DNA of 64,000 nt from Lentisalinibacter sediminis (GCF_040706615.1 NZ_JAPDRF010000002.1:372001-436000), one strand, 5' to 3'. Shown: positions 44,034-54,362, counted from the stretch's first letter. The notes: generated by a model not told the origin, from the letters alone. Made by a program: numbers and translations.

Positions 44034-47000
44034 TCAGTCCGCTGCCGGCACGTCCGCGCCGCGCATCAGTTTGATCTCCAGCGGGCTCGTCGTGTCCAGG
44101 TGCACGTCGCGCTGCGGGAAGGCGATCACGATGCCGGCCTCATTGAACTTGCGGTTGATGGCCCTGTGCAGGTCCGTGCTCGTCTCCAGGCGCACGCCCA
44201 GTGCCGGCACGAAGCAACGCAGACCCAGATTCAGCGAGTTGTCGCCGAAGGACTCGAACGTCACCAGCGGCGCCGGGTCCTCCAGGACATTGGGATGCTC
44301 GCGGGCGGCCTCCTCGATCAGCAGCAGCGCCTTCTCCACGTCGCTGCCATAAGCCACGCCCACCATGAAGTAGATGCGGATGATCTCGTCCGAGAGCGAC
44401 CAGTTCAGCACACGACCGGTGATGAACTCCTTGTTCGGCACCAGCAGTTCCTGGCGGTCCCAGGTGCGGATCGTCGTCGCCCGGATCTGCACCCGGGTGA
44501 CCGCGCCGCTGGTATCACCGACCGTGACGATATCCCCGACCCGCACCGGTCGCTCCATCAGGATGATCAGTCCGCTGATGAAGTTGGCCACGATCTCCTG
44601 CAGACCGAAGCCGATGCCCACACCCAGCGCGGCCACCAGCCACTGCAGCTTCGACCAGTCCACGCCGATGGTGGCCAGCACGAAGGTGAGGCCGATGCCG
44701 GCGATGCTGTAGCGGGCCAGCGTGGCGAAGGCGAGCCGGCTGCCCGGTGTCACCGAGGGACGCTGGCGCAGCACGATCTCCAGCAGGGAAGGAACGGTGC
44801 GGGCGCCGACGACGGTCAGCAGGACGGCGAGCGCTGCCGCGAAAATATCCATGAGCGTGACCGCACGGATGCTTTGCTCGCCGCCGACCTGTTGCACGGA
44901 CTGCCACAGGGTGATGTCGCTGAAGGCGCCCAGCGCGGGCATCATGCCGGACCAGATGCCGCCGAATCCGAGGAACGCCGTCACCGCCAGGGCCACGTTG
45001 AGGAGCTTGCGGGTATCGGCGTCGAGCGAGCCGATGTCCACCGGGGTATCGCCGGCCACGGCCGCCGACTCGTCGGAGGCCGCGGCCACGGTTCCCTCCG
45101 CCTCCCGCGCGGCGCGGGCAGCTTCGCGCCGCTGCAGCGCCTCGCGCAGGAGCAGGCGGCGTCGCACGACCAGCAGCCAGCGTACGACCAGCTCGCGCAG
45201 CAACACCAGGCCGAAGACCAGCCACAGGGTATTGATCAGCTGGCCGAGCAGGGTGCCGGCGGAATACAGGTAGCCCGCCAGTGCCATCAGACCCAGGGCG
45301 GCGGGCAGGGCCAGAGACAGCAGCAGCCAGAACCAGGGCCACGGGAGCACCGGCTCGTCGCTGCCGTGGCGCTGCAGTGCCCTCAGGATGCCGCGGCGGG
45401 GCACCAGCAGACGATAGAGGAACACCATCAGCCCGCCGATCAGGAGCAGGAACACCACCTGGATGAGGGCGCCGACGGCCGTGGGTTCGCGGAACCCGGT
45501 CGCGGCCACCAGCAGAAAACCCGGCACCAGCAGCGTGACCATCAGCTGGTCCATCTGCCGGCGCAGCTGCGCGAGCCCCTCCGGCGCCCAGCGGAAATGG
45601 CCCTCCGCCACACCGCCCGGCGTGCACAGGATCCGGAATGCGCGCAGGAAGAACAGCAGTGGAGTGATCTGCAGCAAGGCACCACCCACCGCCCGGGAAG
45701 CCTGCGTCGCCTGCCACGACGCACTGAGCTCGTAACCGGTGACCCCCGTGAACAGGGGCCAGGGCACCGTCATGACCAGCGTGATGCCGACCGCCCGCAG
45801 CGTGCTCGCGAACGTATCCTCGGACGGCTTGCCGACCTTCGCGGCGCTCGCCCGGAGCGCGGCACGCAGCGCGCCGAGGCGCCACCAGAAGATCAGCAGC
45901 ACGAGCACGGCGAGCAACTGCAGGGGCGAGCGCGTGAGGCGAAGGAGGAAGACCTCGGCGGCCTCCGCCCATTGCCCGGGTGCCAGGAAGGCGGCGACTT
46001 CACCAGGCAGACCCAGCAGCCCGGCCGGTCCCAGCGTCGGCCGGTTGCGCACCCACATCAGGCGCTCGGAGAGGAAGTCCCGGTACTCCTGTACCACGCG
46101 ATAGAGCTGGGACTCGGTGTACTCGTACTCGGACAGCAGACGGATGTAGTCGTCGTTCACCTCGGCCAGCTGCCGGAGGAGGTCCTGACGCACGCCGGCC
46201 AGCCGGCCGAGCGGTCCGCGTAACGTCCCGGCTTCCGCCGGCGGGAGCTCCTGCAGGATGTCCTCCACGCGCGCGTCCACGTCGCGGTACTGCTGCAGCG
46301 CTTCCTCCAGCCGGATGTCGCGCAGGCCGGCCTCAGCGATCTGTTCCTCCCGCTCGCGGGAATCGCGGCGATAGTCGGCCAGTGCCGGCAGATCGCGCCG
46401 TTCCTCGCCCAGATAGCGCCCCATTGCCGGGCTGACACCCGCCACGTCCAGCTTCTGGCGCGCGTTCTGGAAACGGCGCTGCAGCGACTGCAGCCGCGCC
46501 CCGGCACGCTCGTCGTCGGCCGTCAGCTGCTCCAGTCGCCCGCTCAGCTCCCTGAGCTCCTCCGCCAACGCGAGGTTGCCCTCCAGCAGCTCCCGGGCCA
46601 CCGGGTGGTCCGCGGCCTCGCCCAACTCGGCGGGGGCGATCTCGGCTATCACCCGCGCGGTCTCGCTCCGCCGCCGCTCGCCCAGCGCCGACTGCAACTC
46701 GCGCACACGTGCCTGGGCGGCCTCCAGCGTGCGGCGGGTCTCGTCGCGCTGCGCCTCCAGCAACTCCACTCTCATGGGCAGACTGAGAAGCTCGAGGTCG
46801 AGCTTGCGGCCCTCCTCGGCCAGCGCACGGACCGCGGTCTGCCGCGCCCACGCCCGGGCCTGGGTGACGATGTCGCTCTCGCCGGTGGGTGCGGCCTGGT
46901 TCATACCGGCCGCAATCTCCCTCGTCTCCTGCGCCACACCCGCCTGCCTCTGGCGCACCGCCTGGGGTCGGGTCTGCGCGGCGGCAAGGTTCTGCTCCAG

Positions 47001-47489
47001 CTCGGCGAGCGTCGCCTGGGCCGCGGCCACCGCGGCGCGCTCCTGCTGCAGGCGCTGCTCGATCTCGCGCGCCGGCGTATCCGCGCCGAAATCCAGTCCG
47101 GCCAGCGGATCGCGGCCGGCGGCGGCGGCGAGCGATAAGCGTATCTCCTCGGTCTGCCGGGGCGCACTCACCTGCGCCTGCTCGAAACGCGCCGCCGCCT
47201 GCCGTTGCGCTTCTGCGGCCTGCAGGTTCGCGAGTGCGCGGCGGTACTGCTCCGTCGCCGCCGTCTTCGTCTCGGCGTCGTAGGCTGCCGAGGCCTGCAC
47301 CTGCTCCAGCCGCGACTGGACCAGTGCGGCGGTGACCTCTGTGGCCGGCGCAGCCGCAGCCTCCTGAGCGTGCGGCGCCGTGGCGGAGAACAGGCCGATC
47401 GCGGTCAGCAAGGCCGCACCGACTGCCGCGACCGAGCCGCGGATTGCCGCCCGCTGTGCCACTACCGCCCGCACATGCGTAACACGCAC
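44034..47489 (-). CDS. MscK/KefA-like large mechanosensitive channel
   Basis: A 1151-residue MscS-superfamily channel. Layout: signal peptide (about residues 1-42); a periplasmic coiled-coil region to about residue 480, rich in Ala, Gln, Arg and Glu; roughly ten membrane spans; and the MscS pore and cytoplasmic domain, with GFGLQEIVANFISGLIIL and ERPVRVGDIVTVGD. It should release osmolytes under membrane tension. The GTG at 47489 with GGAGG five bases upstream is chosen because earlier starts would run into the divergent TolC-like gene. It converges with the thioredoxin-fold gene 15 bases away. Confidence 0.88.
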   Translation of the reverse strand: MRVTHVRAVVAQRAAIRGSVAAVGAALLTAIGLFSATAPHAQEAAAAPATEVTAALVQSRLEQVQASAAYDAETKTAATEQYRRALANLQAAEAQRQAAARFEQAQVSAPRQTEEIRLSLAAAAGRDPLAGLDFGADTPAREIEQRLQQERAAVAAAQATLAELEQNLAAAQTRPQAVRQRQAGVAQETREIAAGMNQAAPTGESDIVTQARAWARQTAVRALAEEGRKLDLELLSLPMRVELLEAQRDETRRTLEAAQARVRELQSALGERRRSETARVIAEIAPAELGEAADHPVARELLEGNLALAEELRELSGRLEQLTADDERAGARLQSLQRRFQNARQKLDVAGVSPAMGRYLGEERRDLPALADYRRDSREREEQIAEAGLRDIRLEEALQQYRDVDARVEDILQELPPAEAGTLRGPLGRLAGVRQDLLRQLAEVNDDYIRLLSEYEYTESQLYRVVQEYRDFLSERLMWVRNRPTLGPAGLLGLPGEVAAFLAPGQWAEAAEVFLLRLTRSPLQLLAVLVLLIFWWRLGALRAALRASAAKVGKPSEDTFASTLRAVGITLVMTVPWPLFTGVTGYELSASWQATQASRAVGGALLQITPLLFFLRAFRILCTPGGVAEGHFRWAPEGLAQLRRQMDQLMVTLLVPGFLLVAATGFREPTAVGALIQVVFLLLIGGLMVFLYRLLVPRRGILRALQRHGSDEPVLPWPWFWLLLSLALPAALGLMALAGYLYSAGTLLGQLINTLWLVFGLVLLRELVVRWLLVVRRRLLLREALQRREAARAAREAEGTVAAASDESAAVAGDTPVDIGSLDADTRKLLNVALAVTAFLGFGGIWSGMMPALGAFSDITLWQSVQQVGGEQSIRAVTLMDIFAAALAVLLTVVGARTVPSLLEIVLRQRPSVTPGSRLAFATLARYSIAGIGLTFVLATIGVDWSKLQWLVAALGVGIGFGLQEIVANFISGLIILMERPVRVGDIVTVGDTSGAVTRVQIRATTIRTWDRQELLVPNKEFITGRVLNWSLSDEIIRIYFMVGVAYGSDVEKALLLIEEAAREHPNVLEDPAPLVTFESFGDNSLNLGLRCFVPALGVRLETSTDLHRAINRKFNEAGIVIAFPQRDVHLDTTSPLEIKLMRGADVPAAD

Positions 47490-47518
47490 AATGGCCTCCG
47501 CTCGCTGCCGCCCATAGT

Positions 47519-49912
47519 ATGGCGCGTATGATCGCACGCGGCCTCGCTCTCGCACTACTGCTCGCGCTGGCGGCATCCGGCCTCGCCGGGGAGCTGCCGG
47601 CCGCCCGGGTCGGTGTCGTGCTGGACGGTCCGCTCAGCCGGCCGATATTCAGCCGCGAACGGGTCCGTGGCGAGATCGCCGCGCTGCTGGAGGGCGAATG
47701 GCGGCTCGAGATGGGGCAGGAGACCACCCGGCTCGGCGACTGGACGCTCGCCGGCGCCCGCGCCGCACTGGAGGCCCAGCTCGCCGACGAGCGCATCGAC
47801 GTGGTAGTCACCCTCGGTGTGCTCGCCAGCCAGGCCGCCGCCGACATCGATACCCTGCCCAAACCCGTCGTGGCCGCCATCGTGGCGGATCCGGAGCTGC
47901 AGGGCTTCCCGCTGACGGACGGCGTCAGCGGGAAGCGCAACTTCACCTACCTGACCGACTTCCGCAGCATGGGCGAGCAGGTGCGCAGCTTCCGCCGCGC
48001 CGTCGAGTTCGACGATCTCGCCATCCTCGTCGATGCCGACATCCTGGCGGCGCTGCCGCGGCTGCGCCGCGAGAAGGAAGCCGAGATCGAACAGCGTTTC
48101 GGCATCCGGGTGGAGATCGTGCCGACGGGACCCTCGCCGGAGTCCCTATTCGACCGGCTGACAGGCGCCGACGCCGTCTACGTGACGCCGTTGCTGCGCT
48201 TCAGCGCAGACGACGTGCGTCGGCTCGCCGACCGGCTGATCGCCATGGAACTACCCTCTTTCTCGATGCTGGGCGGCGAGGAACTGGACCACGGTCTGCT
48301 GATGAACCTGGGCGGTGGCGAGCAGGCCGATATCGTCGCCGCGCGGCGCATCGCGCTCAATGTCCAGCGCATTCTGCTCGGCGACGACCCCGCCGTCATA
48401 CCGGTGGCACTGAACCACGTACAGCGGCTGACCATCAACATGGCCGTGGCGGAGCGGCTCGGTTACGAACCGGACTTCTCCGTCTTGGCCGAAGCTCGCC
48501 TCCTCAACCCGCAGCCCGGCCAGTGGGGGGAGCCGGTCTCCTTCACCGAGGCGCTGGCCATGGCCGTGCGGCGCAATCGCCGGCTGCAGGCCGCGGCCTA
48601 CGGCCCGGAGCTCGCCGCCACCGAACTCGATTCGGCGCGCTCCCGGCTGCTGCCGCAGCTGGGCCTGGAGGCCGGCCGCACCCACATCGACGCCGACCGG
48701 GCGCTGCTGCAGCCGGAGCGCAGCACCGACCTTCAAGTGAGCGCCCGGCAGGTCGTCTACTCGGACGACGCGGTCGCCGATTGGCGCGCCGCGGGCCGGC
48801 AGGTCGACGCCAGCATCCTCGACTACCGCGCGCGGGAACTCGAGGTCATGCGCTCTGCGGGCGAGGCCTATCTGCAGGTACTGCGCGCCCGCGCCATCTA
48901 CGAGGTGCGCCAGGCCAACCTGGAGATCACCCGGGAGAACCTGCAGCTGGCCCGGGTGCGGGAGTCCATCGGCTACTCGGGCCGCGCCGACGTGCTGCGC
49001 TGGGAGACTCGGCTGGCCACGGACCGGGTGGACCTGATCGACGCGGAACGCTCGCTGGACCAGGCCGGCGTGCGCCTGGGGCAGGTGCTCGGCGCCTCTC
49101 AGGAAGACCCGCCGCAGCCTGCAGACGACAGCGTGGATACCACGCTGGGATACTTCCGCTCCGCGCGCTTCGGCCGTCTCATCGACTCCCGCAGCGCCTG
49201 GGACCGGTTCCGGGCGTTCCTGGTCCGAGAAGCACTGGAGCGTTCACCCGAGCTGGCCGGCCTGGACGAGCGCATCGCCGCCGGCGAGCGCCAGCGCCTT
49301 GCGGCCCGCCGCAAGTTCTACATACCGGAGATCGCACTGCAGGCCGGAGCCGGCGAGCGCATCCAGGCCAGCGGCGCAGGATCCGGTTCGTCGCTGTTCC
49401 AGGGCCTCATCCAGCAGGACGACCGCTCCTGGAACGTCGCCCTGACGGCTTCCTGGCCGATATTCAGCGGCGGCGCCCTGCGGGCGCGGCTGTCCGCAGC
49501 CGAACTGGAACTCGGCCGGCTGCAGGCCGAGCGGCTCGCCACCGAAGAGGACATCGAGGCCCGGATGCGCATCGCGCTGCACGCGACCGGCGCCTCGTTC
49601 CAGTCCATCGGCCTCACCGAGGGAGCCGCGCGGGCGGCCCGGGAGAACCTGGACATCGTCGCGGACGCCTACGGCCGCGGCGCCGCTTCCATCACCGACC
49701 TGCTGGAGGCCCAGGACGCGCTGCTCGACGCGGAGCTGGGCACGGAGAACGCCCGTTTCCGCTATCTCATCGACCTGATGGACGTACTGCGAGCGACGGC
49801 GGATTTCCGCCTCGTGCTGGAGCCGGCCTATCGGGAGGAATTCCTGCGCCGCGCGCTGGCGTTCGTGGAAGACGGCGGCAGCGACAGAGGGAACGCCCAT
49901 GAAGAGAACTGA
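47519..49912 (+). CDS. TolC-family outer-membrane factor with N-terminal ABC-substrate-binding-like domain
   Basis: A 797-residue fusion. After a signal peptide (residues about 1-24) comes a domain of about 290 residues resembling the ABC_sub_bind/TrpX family, with VVVTLGVLASQAAADI, PVVAAIVADPELQGFPL and GADAVYVTPLLRF. From about residue 325 the protein is a standard two-repeat TolC-like outer-membrane efflux protein (FTEALAMAVRRNRRLQAAAY; SWPIFSGGALRARLSAAELE; YGRGAASITDLLEAQDALLD). It overlaps the adaptor gene by 14 bases, so all three genes form one RND efflux operon. The extra domain could sample ligand in the periplasm; that is inference. Confidence 0.82.
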   Translation: MARMIARGLALALLLALAASGLAGELPAARVGVVLDGPLSRPIFSRERVRGEIAALLEGEWRLEMGQETTRLGDWTLAGARAALEAQLADERIDVVVTLGVLASQAAADIDTLPKPVVAAIVADPELQGFPLTDGVSGKRNFTYLTDFRSMGEQVRSFRRAVEFDDLAILVDADILAALPRLRREKEAEIEQRFGIRVEIVPTGPSPESLFDRLTGADAVYVTPLLRFSADDVRRLADRLIAMELPSFSMLGGEELDHGLLMNLGGGEQADIVAARRIALNVQRILLGDDPAVIPVALNHVQRLTINMAVAERLGYEPDFSVLAEARLLNPQPGQWGEPVSFTEALAMAVRRNRRLQAAAYGPELAATELDSARSRLLPQLGLEAGRTHIDADRALLQPERSTDLQVSARQVVYSDDAVADWRAAGRQVDASILDYRARELEVMRSAGEAYLQVLRARAIYEVRQANLEITRENLQLARVRESIGYSGRADVLRWETRLATDRVDLIDAERSLDQAGVRLGQVLGASQEDPPQPADDSVDTTLGYFRSARFGRLIDSRSAWDRFRAFLVREALERSPELAGLDERIAAGERQRLAARRKFYIPEIALQAGAGERIQASGAGSGSSLFQGLIQQDDRSWNVALTASWPIFSGGALRARLSAAELELGRLQAERLATEEDIEARMRIALHATGASFQSIGLTEGAARAARENLDIVADAYGRGAASITDLLEAQDALLDAELGTENARFRYLIDLMDVLRATADFRLVLEPAYREEFLRRALAFVEDGGSDRGNAHEEN

Positions 49913-51017
49913 ATCGCCGCGGACGGCAGTGGCCACCACTGCCCTCGCCTTGTCCCTCGCAGTGCTCGCCGCCTGCGAGGCGACGCCCCCGCCTACGGAG
50001 CCGGAGGTGCGGCCGGTACGCTACAGCCGTGTCGTGGCGGCGGACTCGCAGGAGGCCGAGACCTTTTCCGGCGTCGCGCAGGCGGAGATGGAGACCGACC
50101 TCTCCTTCAAGGTGAGCGGAAACCTCATCGAACTGCCGGTGTCGCTCGGCGACCGGCTGGACGCCGGGACGCTGATCGGACGGCTGGACCCGACCGACTA
50201 CCGGGTACGGCTGGAGGAAGCGGAGGCGGGTCTGGCCCAGGCCCGCGCCCAGGAGCGCAACGCGGCGGCCAGCTACGAGCGTGTGCGCGGCCTGTACGAG
50301 AACCGCAACGCCTCGCGCAGCGACCTGGACAGCGCCCGCGCCGCATTCGAATCCGCCCGCGCCTCCGTGAACGCGGCCCGGCAGAAGCTCGAGGCGGCAC
50401 GGCTGCAGCTCTCCTATACCCGTCTGTACTCACCCGCCGACTGCACGGCGGCGAGGCTCATTGCCGAGGTCAATCAGAATGTCCAGGCCGGCCAGCCGAT
50501 CGCCCGGGTGAACTGCGGCGACTGCGCCGAGGTGGTCGTCAACGTGCCCGAGACCTACATCGAGCGCATCCGCAGCGGCATGGAGGCGACAGTGTCCATC
50601 AACGCCGTCGACCTGCCGGAGATAGCCGGCACGGTCTCGGAGGTGGGCGTCGCCACCGGCCCCCGCGGCGCGACCTATCCGGTCACCATCGCCCTCGGCG
50701 GCGGCTGCGGGGTCGTGCGCTCAGGGATGGCCGCCGAAGCGAAACTGCTGCTACCCGCCACCGGCGACCGGGGCGAGTTGATGGTGCCCACGGTGGCGGT
50801 CGGCGAGGACCGGCAGGGACGATTCGTCTTCGTGCTGGAGCCGGCCGGAGACGGATCCGGCCATTACACGACGCGCCGCCGCGCGGTCGAGACCGGCCGC
50901 CCCGACCCGGACGGCATGGTCATCACCCGCGGCCTGTCGGCGGATGAGATCGTGGTCACCGCCGGCGTGCGACGCATCGTCGACGGCCAGAAGGTGCGCC
51001 TGCTGGACCGCGACTGA
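49899..51017 (+). CDS. RND efflux periplasmic adaptor lipoprotein
   Basis: A 372-residue membrane-fusion protein linking the RND pump and TolC partner. The lipobox is VLAAC with the lipidated cysteine at residue 26. Barrel-sandwich halves (SFKVSGNLIELPVSLGDRLD) flank an alpha-hairpin of Ala/Arg/Glu heptads (residues about 100-170), then beta-barrel domains. The stop shares one base with the pump start (TGATG). Substrate unknown. Confidence 0.9.
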   Translation: MKRTESPRTAVATTALALSLAVLAACEATPPPTEPEVRPVRYSRVVAADSQEAETFSGVAQAEMETDLSFKVSGNLIELPVSLGDRLDAGTLIGRLDPTDYRVRLEEAEAGLAQARAQERNAAASYERVRGLYENRNASRSDLDSARAAFESARASVNAARQKLEAARLQLSYTRLYSPADCTAARLIAEVNQNVQAGQPIARVNCGDCAEVVVNVPETYIERIRSGMEATVSINAVDLPEIAGTVSEVGVATGPRGATYPVTIALGGGCGVVRSGMAAEAKLLLPATGDRGELMVPTVAVGEDRQGRFVFVLEPAGDGSGHYTTRRRAVETGRPDPDGMVITRGLSADEIVVTAGVRRIVDGQKVRLLDRD

Positions 51018-54000
51018 TGCTCGATATCACCCGCATCGCGCTCGAGAGACGACGCATCACGATCGTCTCGCTGCTGATCCTGTTCGTCGCCGGCGGCCTC
51101 GCCTACCGCGAGATGCCGCGGGCGGAGGATCCGGGCTTCATCGTGCGTACGGCGATGGTGCAGACCGTCTTCCCCGGCGCGAGCCCCGAGCGGGTGGAGA
51201 TGCTGGTCACCGACAAGCTCGAGCGGGTGATCCAGGAGATGCCCGAGCTGGACACGGTGCGCAGCAGCTCAAAGGTGGGCGTCTCCGTCATCTACGTGGA
51301 CATCCGCGAGGAATACACGGAGATGCAGCCAATCTGGGACGACCTGCGCCGCAAGGTGGAGCGGGTGGCGCCGGACCTGCCCGACGGCGTGCGCGGGCCG
51401 TTCGTCAACGACGAATTCGGCGACGTCTACGGCATCCAGATCGCGGTCACCGGCGGCGGCTACAGCTACCGGGAACTCGAGGAGGTGGCCGACGAGGTAC
51501 GCGACGAGCTGCTGCTGATCGCCGACGCCGCCAAGGTGGAGGTGGCGGGCGCGCAGGACGAGCGCATCTTCGGCGAGTTCGACAACACCGTGCTGTCGGA
51601 ATACGGGCTCTCGCCGCTGCAGCTGCGCGAGGCCCTGCAGGCGCGCAACATCGTGCTGCCCGGCGGCGACATCACCACCGAGTACGAGAAGATCGTGCTC
51701 GAGCCGAGCGGTAGCTTCGCCTCGGTGGACGACATCCGCAATACGCTCATCCGCATCCCCACCAGCGGCGAGATCGTGCGCCTCTCCGATGTGCTCGAGA
51801 TCCGCCGCGGCTACATCGACCCGCCCGACCAGCGGGTGCGCTACAACGGCCAGCCCAGCCTGATACTCGCGGTCTCGATGCGCGAGGGCGGCAACATCAT
51901 CGACCTCGGCCGGTCGGTCCGGCAGGTCCTCGCGCGGGTGCGCGGCAACTATCCGATCGGCCTCGAGCTGGATGTGCTCCAGTTCCAGCCGCAGGTGGTC
52001 GAGGACAAGATCGACGACTTCGTCTCCAACCTCGTGCAGGCCGTCCTCGTCGTCGGTCTGGTGATGCTGGCCTTCCTCGGCGTGCGCACCGGTCTGGTGG
52101 TGGCCAGCCTGGTGCCGGCCGCCATACTCGCCAGCTTCGCGCTCATGGGACTGTTCGATATCGGTCTCGACCAGGTGTCGCTGGCCGCGCTGATCATCGC
52201 GCTCGGAATGCTGGTGGACAACGCCATCGTCATGTCGGAGTCGATCATGGTGCGCATGCGCGACGGCGAGGACGGCAAGACGGCGGCGCTCGCGTCCGCG
52301 CGGGAACTGCGTCTGCCGCTGCTGATCTCGTCGCTCACCACCTCGGCCGCCTTTCTGCCGATCTACCTGGCCGAGTCGTCCACCGGCGAGTACACGGCGC
52401 CGCTGTTCAAAGTGGTGACGATCACCCTGCTCTCCTCCTGGGTGATGGCGCTGACGCTGATACCGCTGCTGTGCATCACCTTCCTGCGGGTCGGACAGCG
52501 GGATCCGGACGCGGCGGACGGGCCCGCGATGCGCCGCTACGATGCCGTGCTGCGCGCCGTCCTCGCCCGTCCGGGGATGACTCTCACCGCCGTCGTCGCG
52601 GTGTTCGCCCTGTCGCTGTATGCGCTGCGCTGGGTGCCGGACATCTTCTTCCCGCCGAACGACCGGACCACGTTCACCGCGGAGCTGGAGCTGCCGGTGG
52701 GCTCGCCGATCGAGGCCACGGACGCCCTGACGGCGGAGCTCGAGTCGTTCATCGCGACGGAACTCGCCGCCAGCGAAGAGCGGGACGGCATCGAGGAATG
52801 GGCGGCTTTCGTCGGCGAAGGCGCGCCACGCTTCATCCTGTCGTACAGCCCCGAGCCGCCGAATCCGAGCTATGCACTGATCCTCGGCCACACCGGCGAG
52901 CGCGCCACCATCGATCGGCTGGTGGTGCCCGAGATCGAGTCCTTCTTACTGGAGCGCTTCCCGTCCGCCAAGGTCACGGTGCGGCCCCTGCCGATGGGCG
53001 AACCCGCCTGGCCGCCGATTGCGGTCCGTCTCAAGGGACGCGATACGGAGACGCTGTTCGCGCTGCTGGACGAGGTCAAGGCGAGGCTGCGCGAGACGCC
53101 GGGCGCCGCCCAGGTCACCGACGACTGGGGCGCGCGCACCAAGAAGGTGGAGGTGCGCATCGACGAGACCCGCGCCCAGCAGGCCGGTGTCACCAACCAG
53201 GACGTGGCCATCGCCATGCAGACCTATCTCTCGGGCCTGGAGACGACGGAGTTCCGCGAAGAAGACGATCTGATCCCGATCGTGCTGCGCTCCGCGGGCC
53301 AGGAGCGCCTGGATCCGGACCGCCTCGGCAACATAGCCGTCTATGCCCACGGCGGCTCGCGCACCGTGCCGCTGAGCCAGGTGGCCGTGCCGGAGATCGT
53401 CTGGCAGCCGGGGGTGATCAAGCGCCGCGACCGTCAGCGCACCATGACCGCGGAGGCGCTGCTGGAGCCCGGCTACACCTCCAGCGAGGTCATCGAGAAC
53501 ATCGAGCCGTGGCTGCGGGAGGCATCCGCCGACTGGCCGTACGGCGTGAGCTGGAGCCTGGGCGGCGAGGCCGAGACTTCCGCCGACGCGAACGCCTCCA
53601 TCATGGAGAAGCTGCCGTTCGCGGTCATGCTCATCGTGTTGCTGCTGGTGCTGCAGTTCGACTCGGTGCGCAAGCCCGCCATCATCCTCACGACCATCCC
53701 GCTGGCCTTCATCGGCGTGATCGCGGGGCTCCTGATCGCGCGCTCCTACTTCGGCTTCATGACACTGCTCGGCGTGATATCGCTGGCCGGCATCGTCATC
53801 AACAACGCCATCGTGCTGCTCGACCGGATCCGGATCGAGCAGGAGGAGAACGGTCTCGGAGCGGCCGAGGCCGTCGTGGCAGCGGCGCGCCAGCGTGCGC
53901 GGCCCATACTGCTGACCGCAGCCACGACCATCGGCGGACTGATCCCCCTGTGGATCGGTGGCGGGCCCATGTGGGAGCCGATGGCCATCGCCATCATCTT

Positions 54001-54091
54001 CGGCCTGGCCTTCGCCACGGTGCTGACGCTCGGCGTGGTACCGGTGCTCTACCGGGTGCTGTACCGCACGGGGGACCCGGCGCCGCCCTAG
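51017..54091 (+). CDS. RND-family efflux pump inner-membrane subunit
   Basis: A 1024-residue AcrB-type HAE-1 transporter with two periplasmic porter/docking regions and twelve spans. Helix 4 contains GMLVDNAIVMSESI, with D401 followed by N402 where AcrB has Asp-Asp. The N-terminus RIALERRRITIVSLLILFVA and the SLAGIVINNAIVLLDRI helix are typical. It forms the third component of the efflux operon. The gene is followed by a hairpin at 54116-54138. Confidence 0.92.
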   Translation: MLDITRIALERRRITIVSLLILFVAGGLAYREMPRAEDPGFIVRTAMVQTVFPGASPERVEMLVTDKLERVIQEMPELDTVRSSSKVGVSVIYVDIREEYTEMQPIWDDLRRKVERVAPDLPDGVRGPFVNDEFGDVYGIQIAVTGGGYSYRELEEVADEVRDELLLIADAAKVEVAGAQDERIFGEFDNTVLSEYGLSPLQLREALQARNIVLPGGDITTEYEKIVLEPSGSFASVDDIRNTLIRIPTSGEIVRLSDVLEIRRGYIDPPDQRVRYNGQPSLILAVSMREGGNIIDLGRSVRQVLARVRGNYPIGLELDVLQFQPQVVEDKIDDFVSNLVQAVLVVGLVMLAFLGVRTGLVVASLVPAAILASFALMGLFDIGLDQVSLAALIIALGMLVDNAIVMSESIMVRMRDGEDGKTAALASARELRLPLLISSLTTSAAFLPIYLAESSTGEYTAPLFKVVTITLLSSWVMALTLIPLLCITFLRVGQRDPDAADGPAMRRYDAVLRAVLARPGMTLTAVVAVFALSLYALRWVPDIFFPPNDRTTFTAELELPVGSPIEATDALTAELESFIATELAASEERDGIEEWAAFVGEGAPRFILSYSPEPPNPSYALILGHTGERATIDRLVVPEIESFLLERFPSAKVTVRPLPMGEPAWPPIAVRLKGRDTETLFALLDEVKARLRETPGAAQVTDDWGARTKKVEVRIDETRAQQAGVTNQDVAIAMQTYLSGLETTEFREEDDLIPIVLRSAGQERLDPDRLGNIAVYAHGGSRTVPLSQVAVPEIVWQPGVIKRRDRQRTMTAEALLEPGYTSSEVIENIEPWLREASADWPYGVSWSLGGEAETSADANASIMEKLPFAVMLIVLLLVLQFDSVRKPAIILTTIPLAFIGVIAGLLIARSYFGFMTLLGVISLAGIVINNAIVLLDRIRIEQEENGLGAAEAVVAAARQRARPILLTAATTIGGLIPLWIGGGPMWEPMAIAIIFGLAFATVLTLGVVPVLYRVLYRTGDPAPP

Positions 54092-54115
54092 TCGAGCAGG
54101 CGGGGCGGCCTATGG

Positions 54116-54138
54116 CGACCGGCGTAAACTGCCGGTCG
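54116..54138. terminator. Hairpin between the RND operon and the convergent small gene
   Basis: CGACCGGC pairs perfectly with GCCGGTCG around a seven-base loop, in the 55-base gap between two convergent genes. No T-run follows on either strand, so intrinsic termination is uncertain. Confidence 0.4.
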
Positions 54139-54146
54139 GCGTGTGA

Positions 54147-54362
54147 TCAGAGTCGCGCCAGCGCCTGCTGCACACGGGCGAGCATGTTCGGCTCGCCGCC
54201 GGCCATGTTCTCGCCTTCGGCCTGCTGCAGCAGCTCGGCGTCCTGGCGCCAGCGCTCCAGGATGGCCTTCTTCTGCTCCGGCGTCAGGTCCTGCTGCGTC
54301 AGGACGGCTTCCGGTGTTTCGAATTCGCTGGACGGGTCTGCGAGTGCGTGTTCGAGATTCAT
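54147..54362 (-). CDS. Small conserved acidic protein (71 residues)
   Basis: A soluble helical protein beginning MNLEHALADPSSEFETPEAV, followed by LTPEQKKAILERWRQDAELL. I have seen this SEFxTPEAVLxxxxLTxEQKxxIL layout in uncharacterised small proteobacterial proteins; no function is known to me. It has no membrane segment or signal. It is convergent with the RND operon and lies downstream of the EamA-family gene. Confidence 0.65.
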   Translation of the reverse strand: MNLEHALADPSSEFETPEAVLTQQDLTPEQKKAILERWRQDAELLQQAEGENMAGGEPNMLARVQQALARL

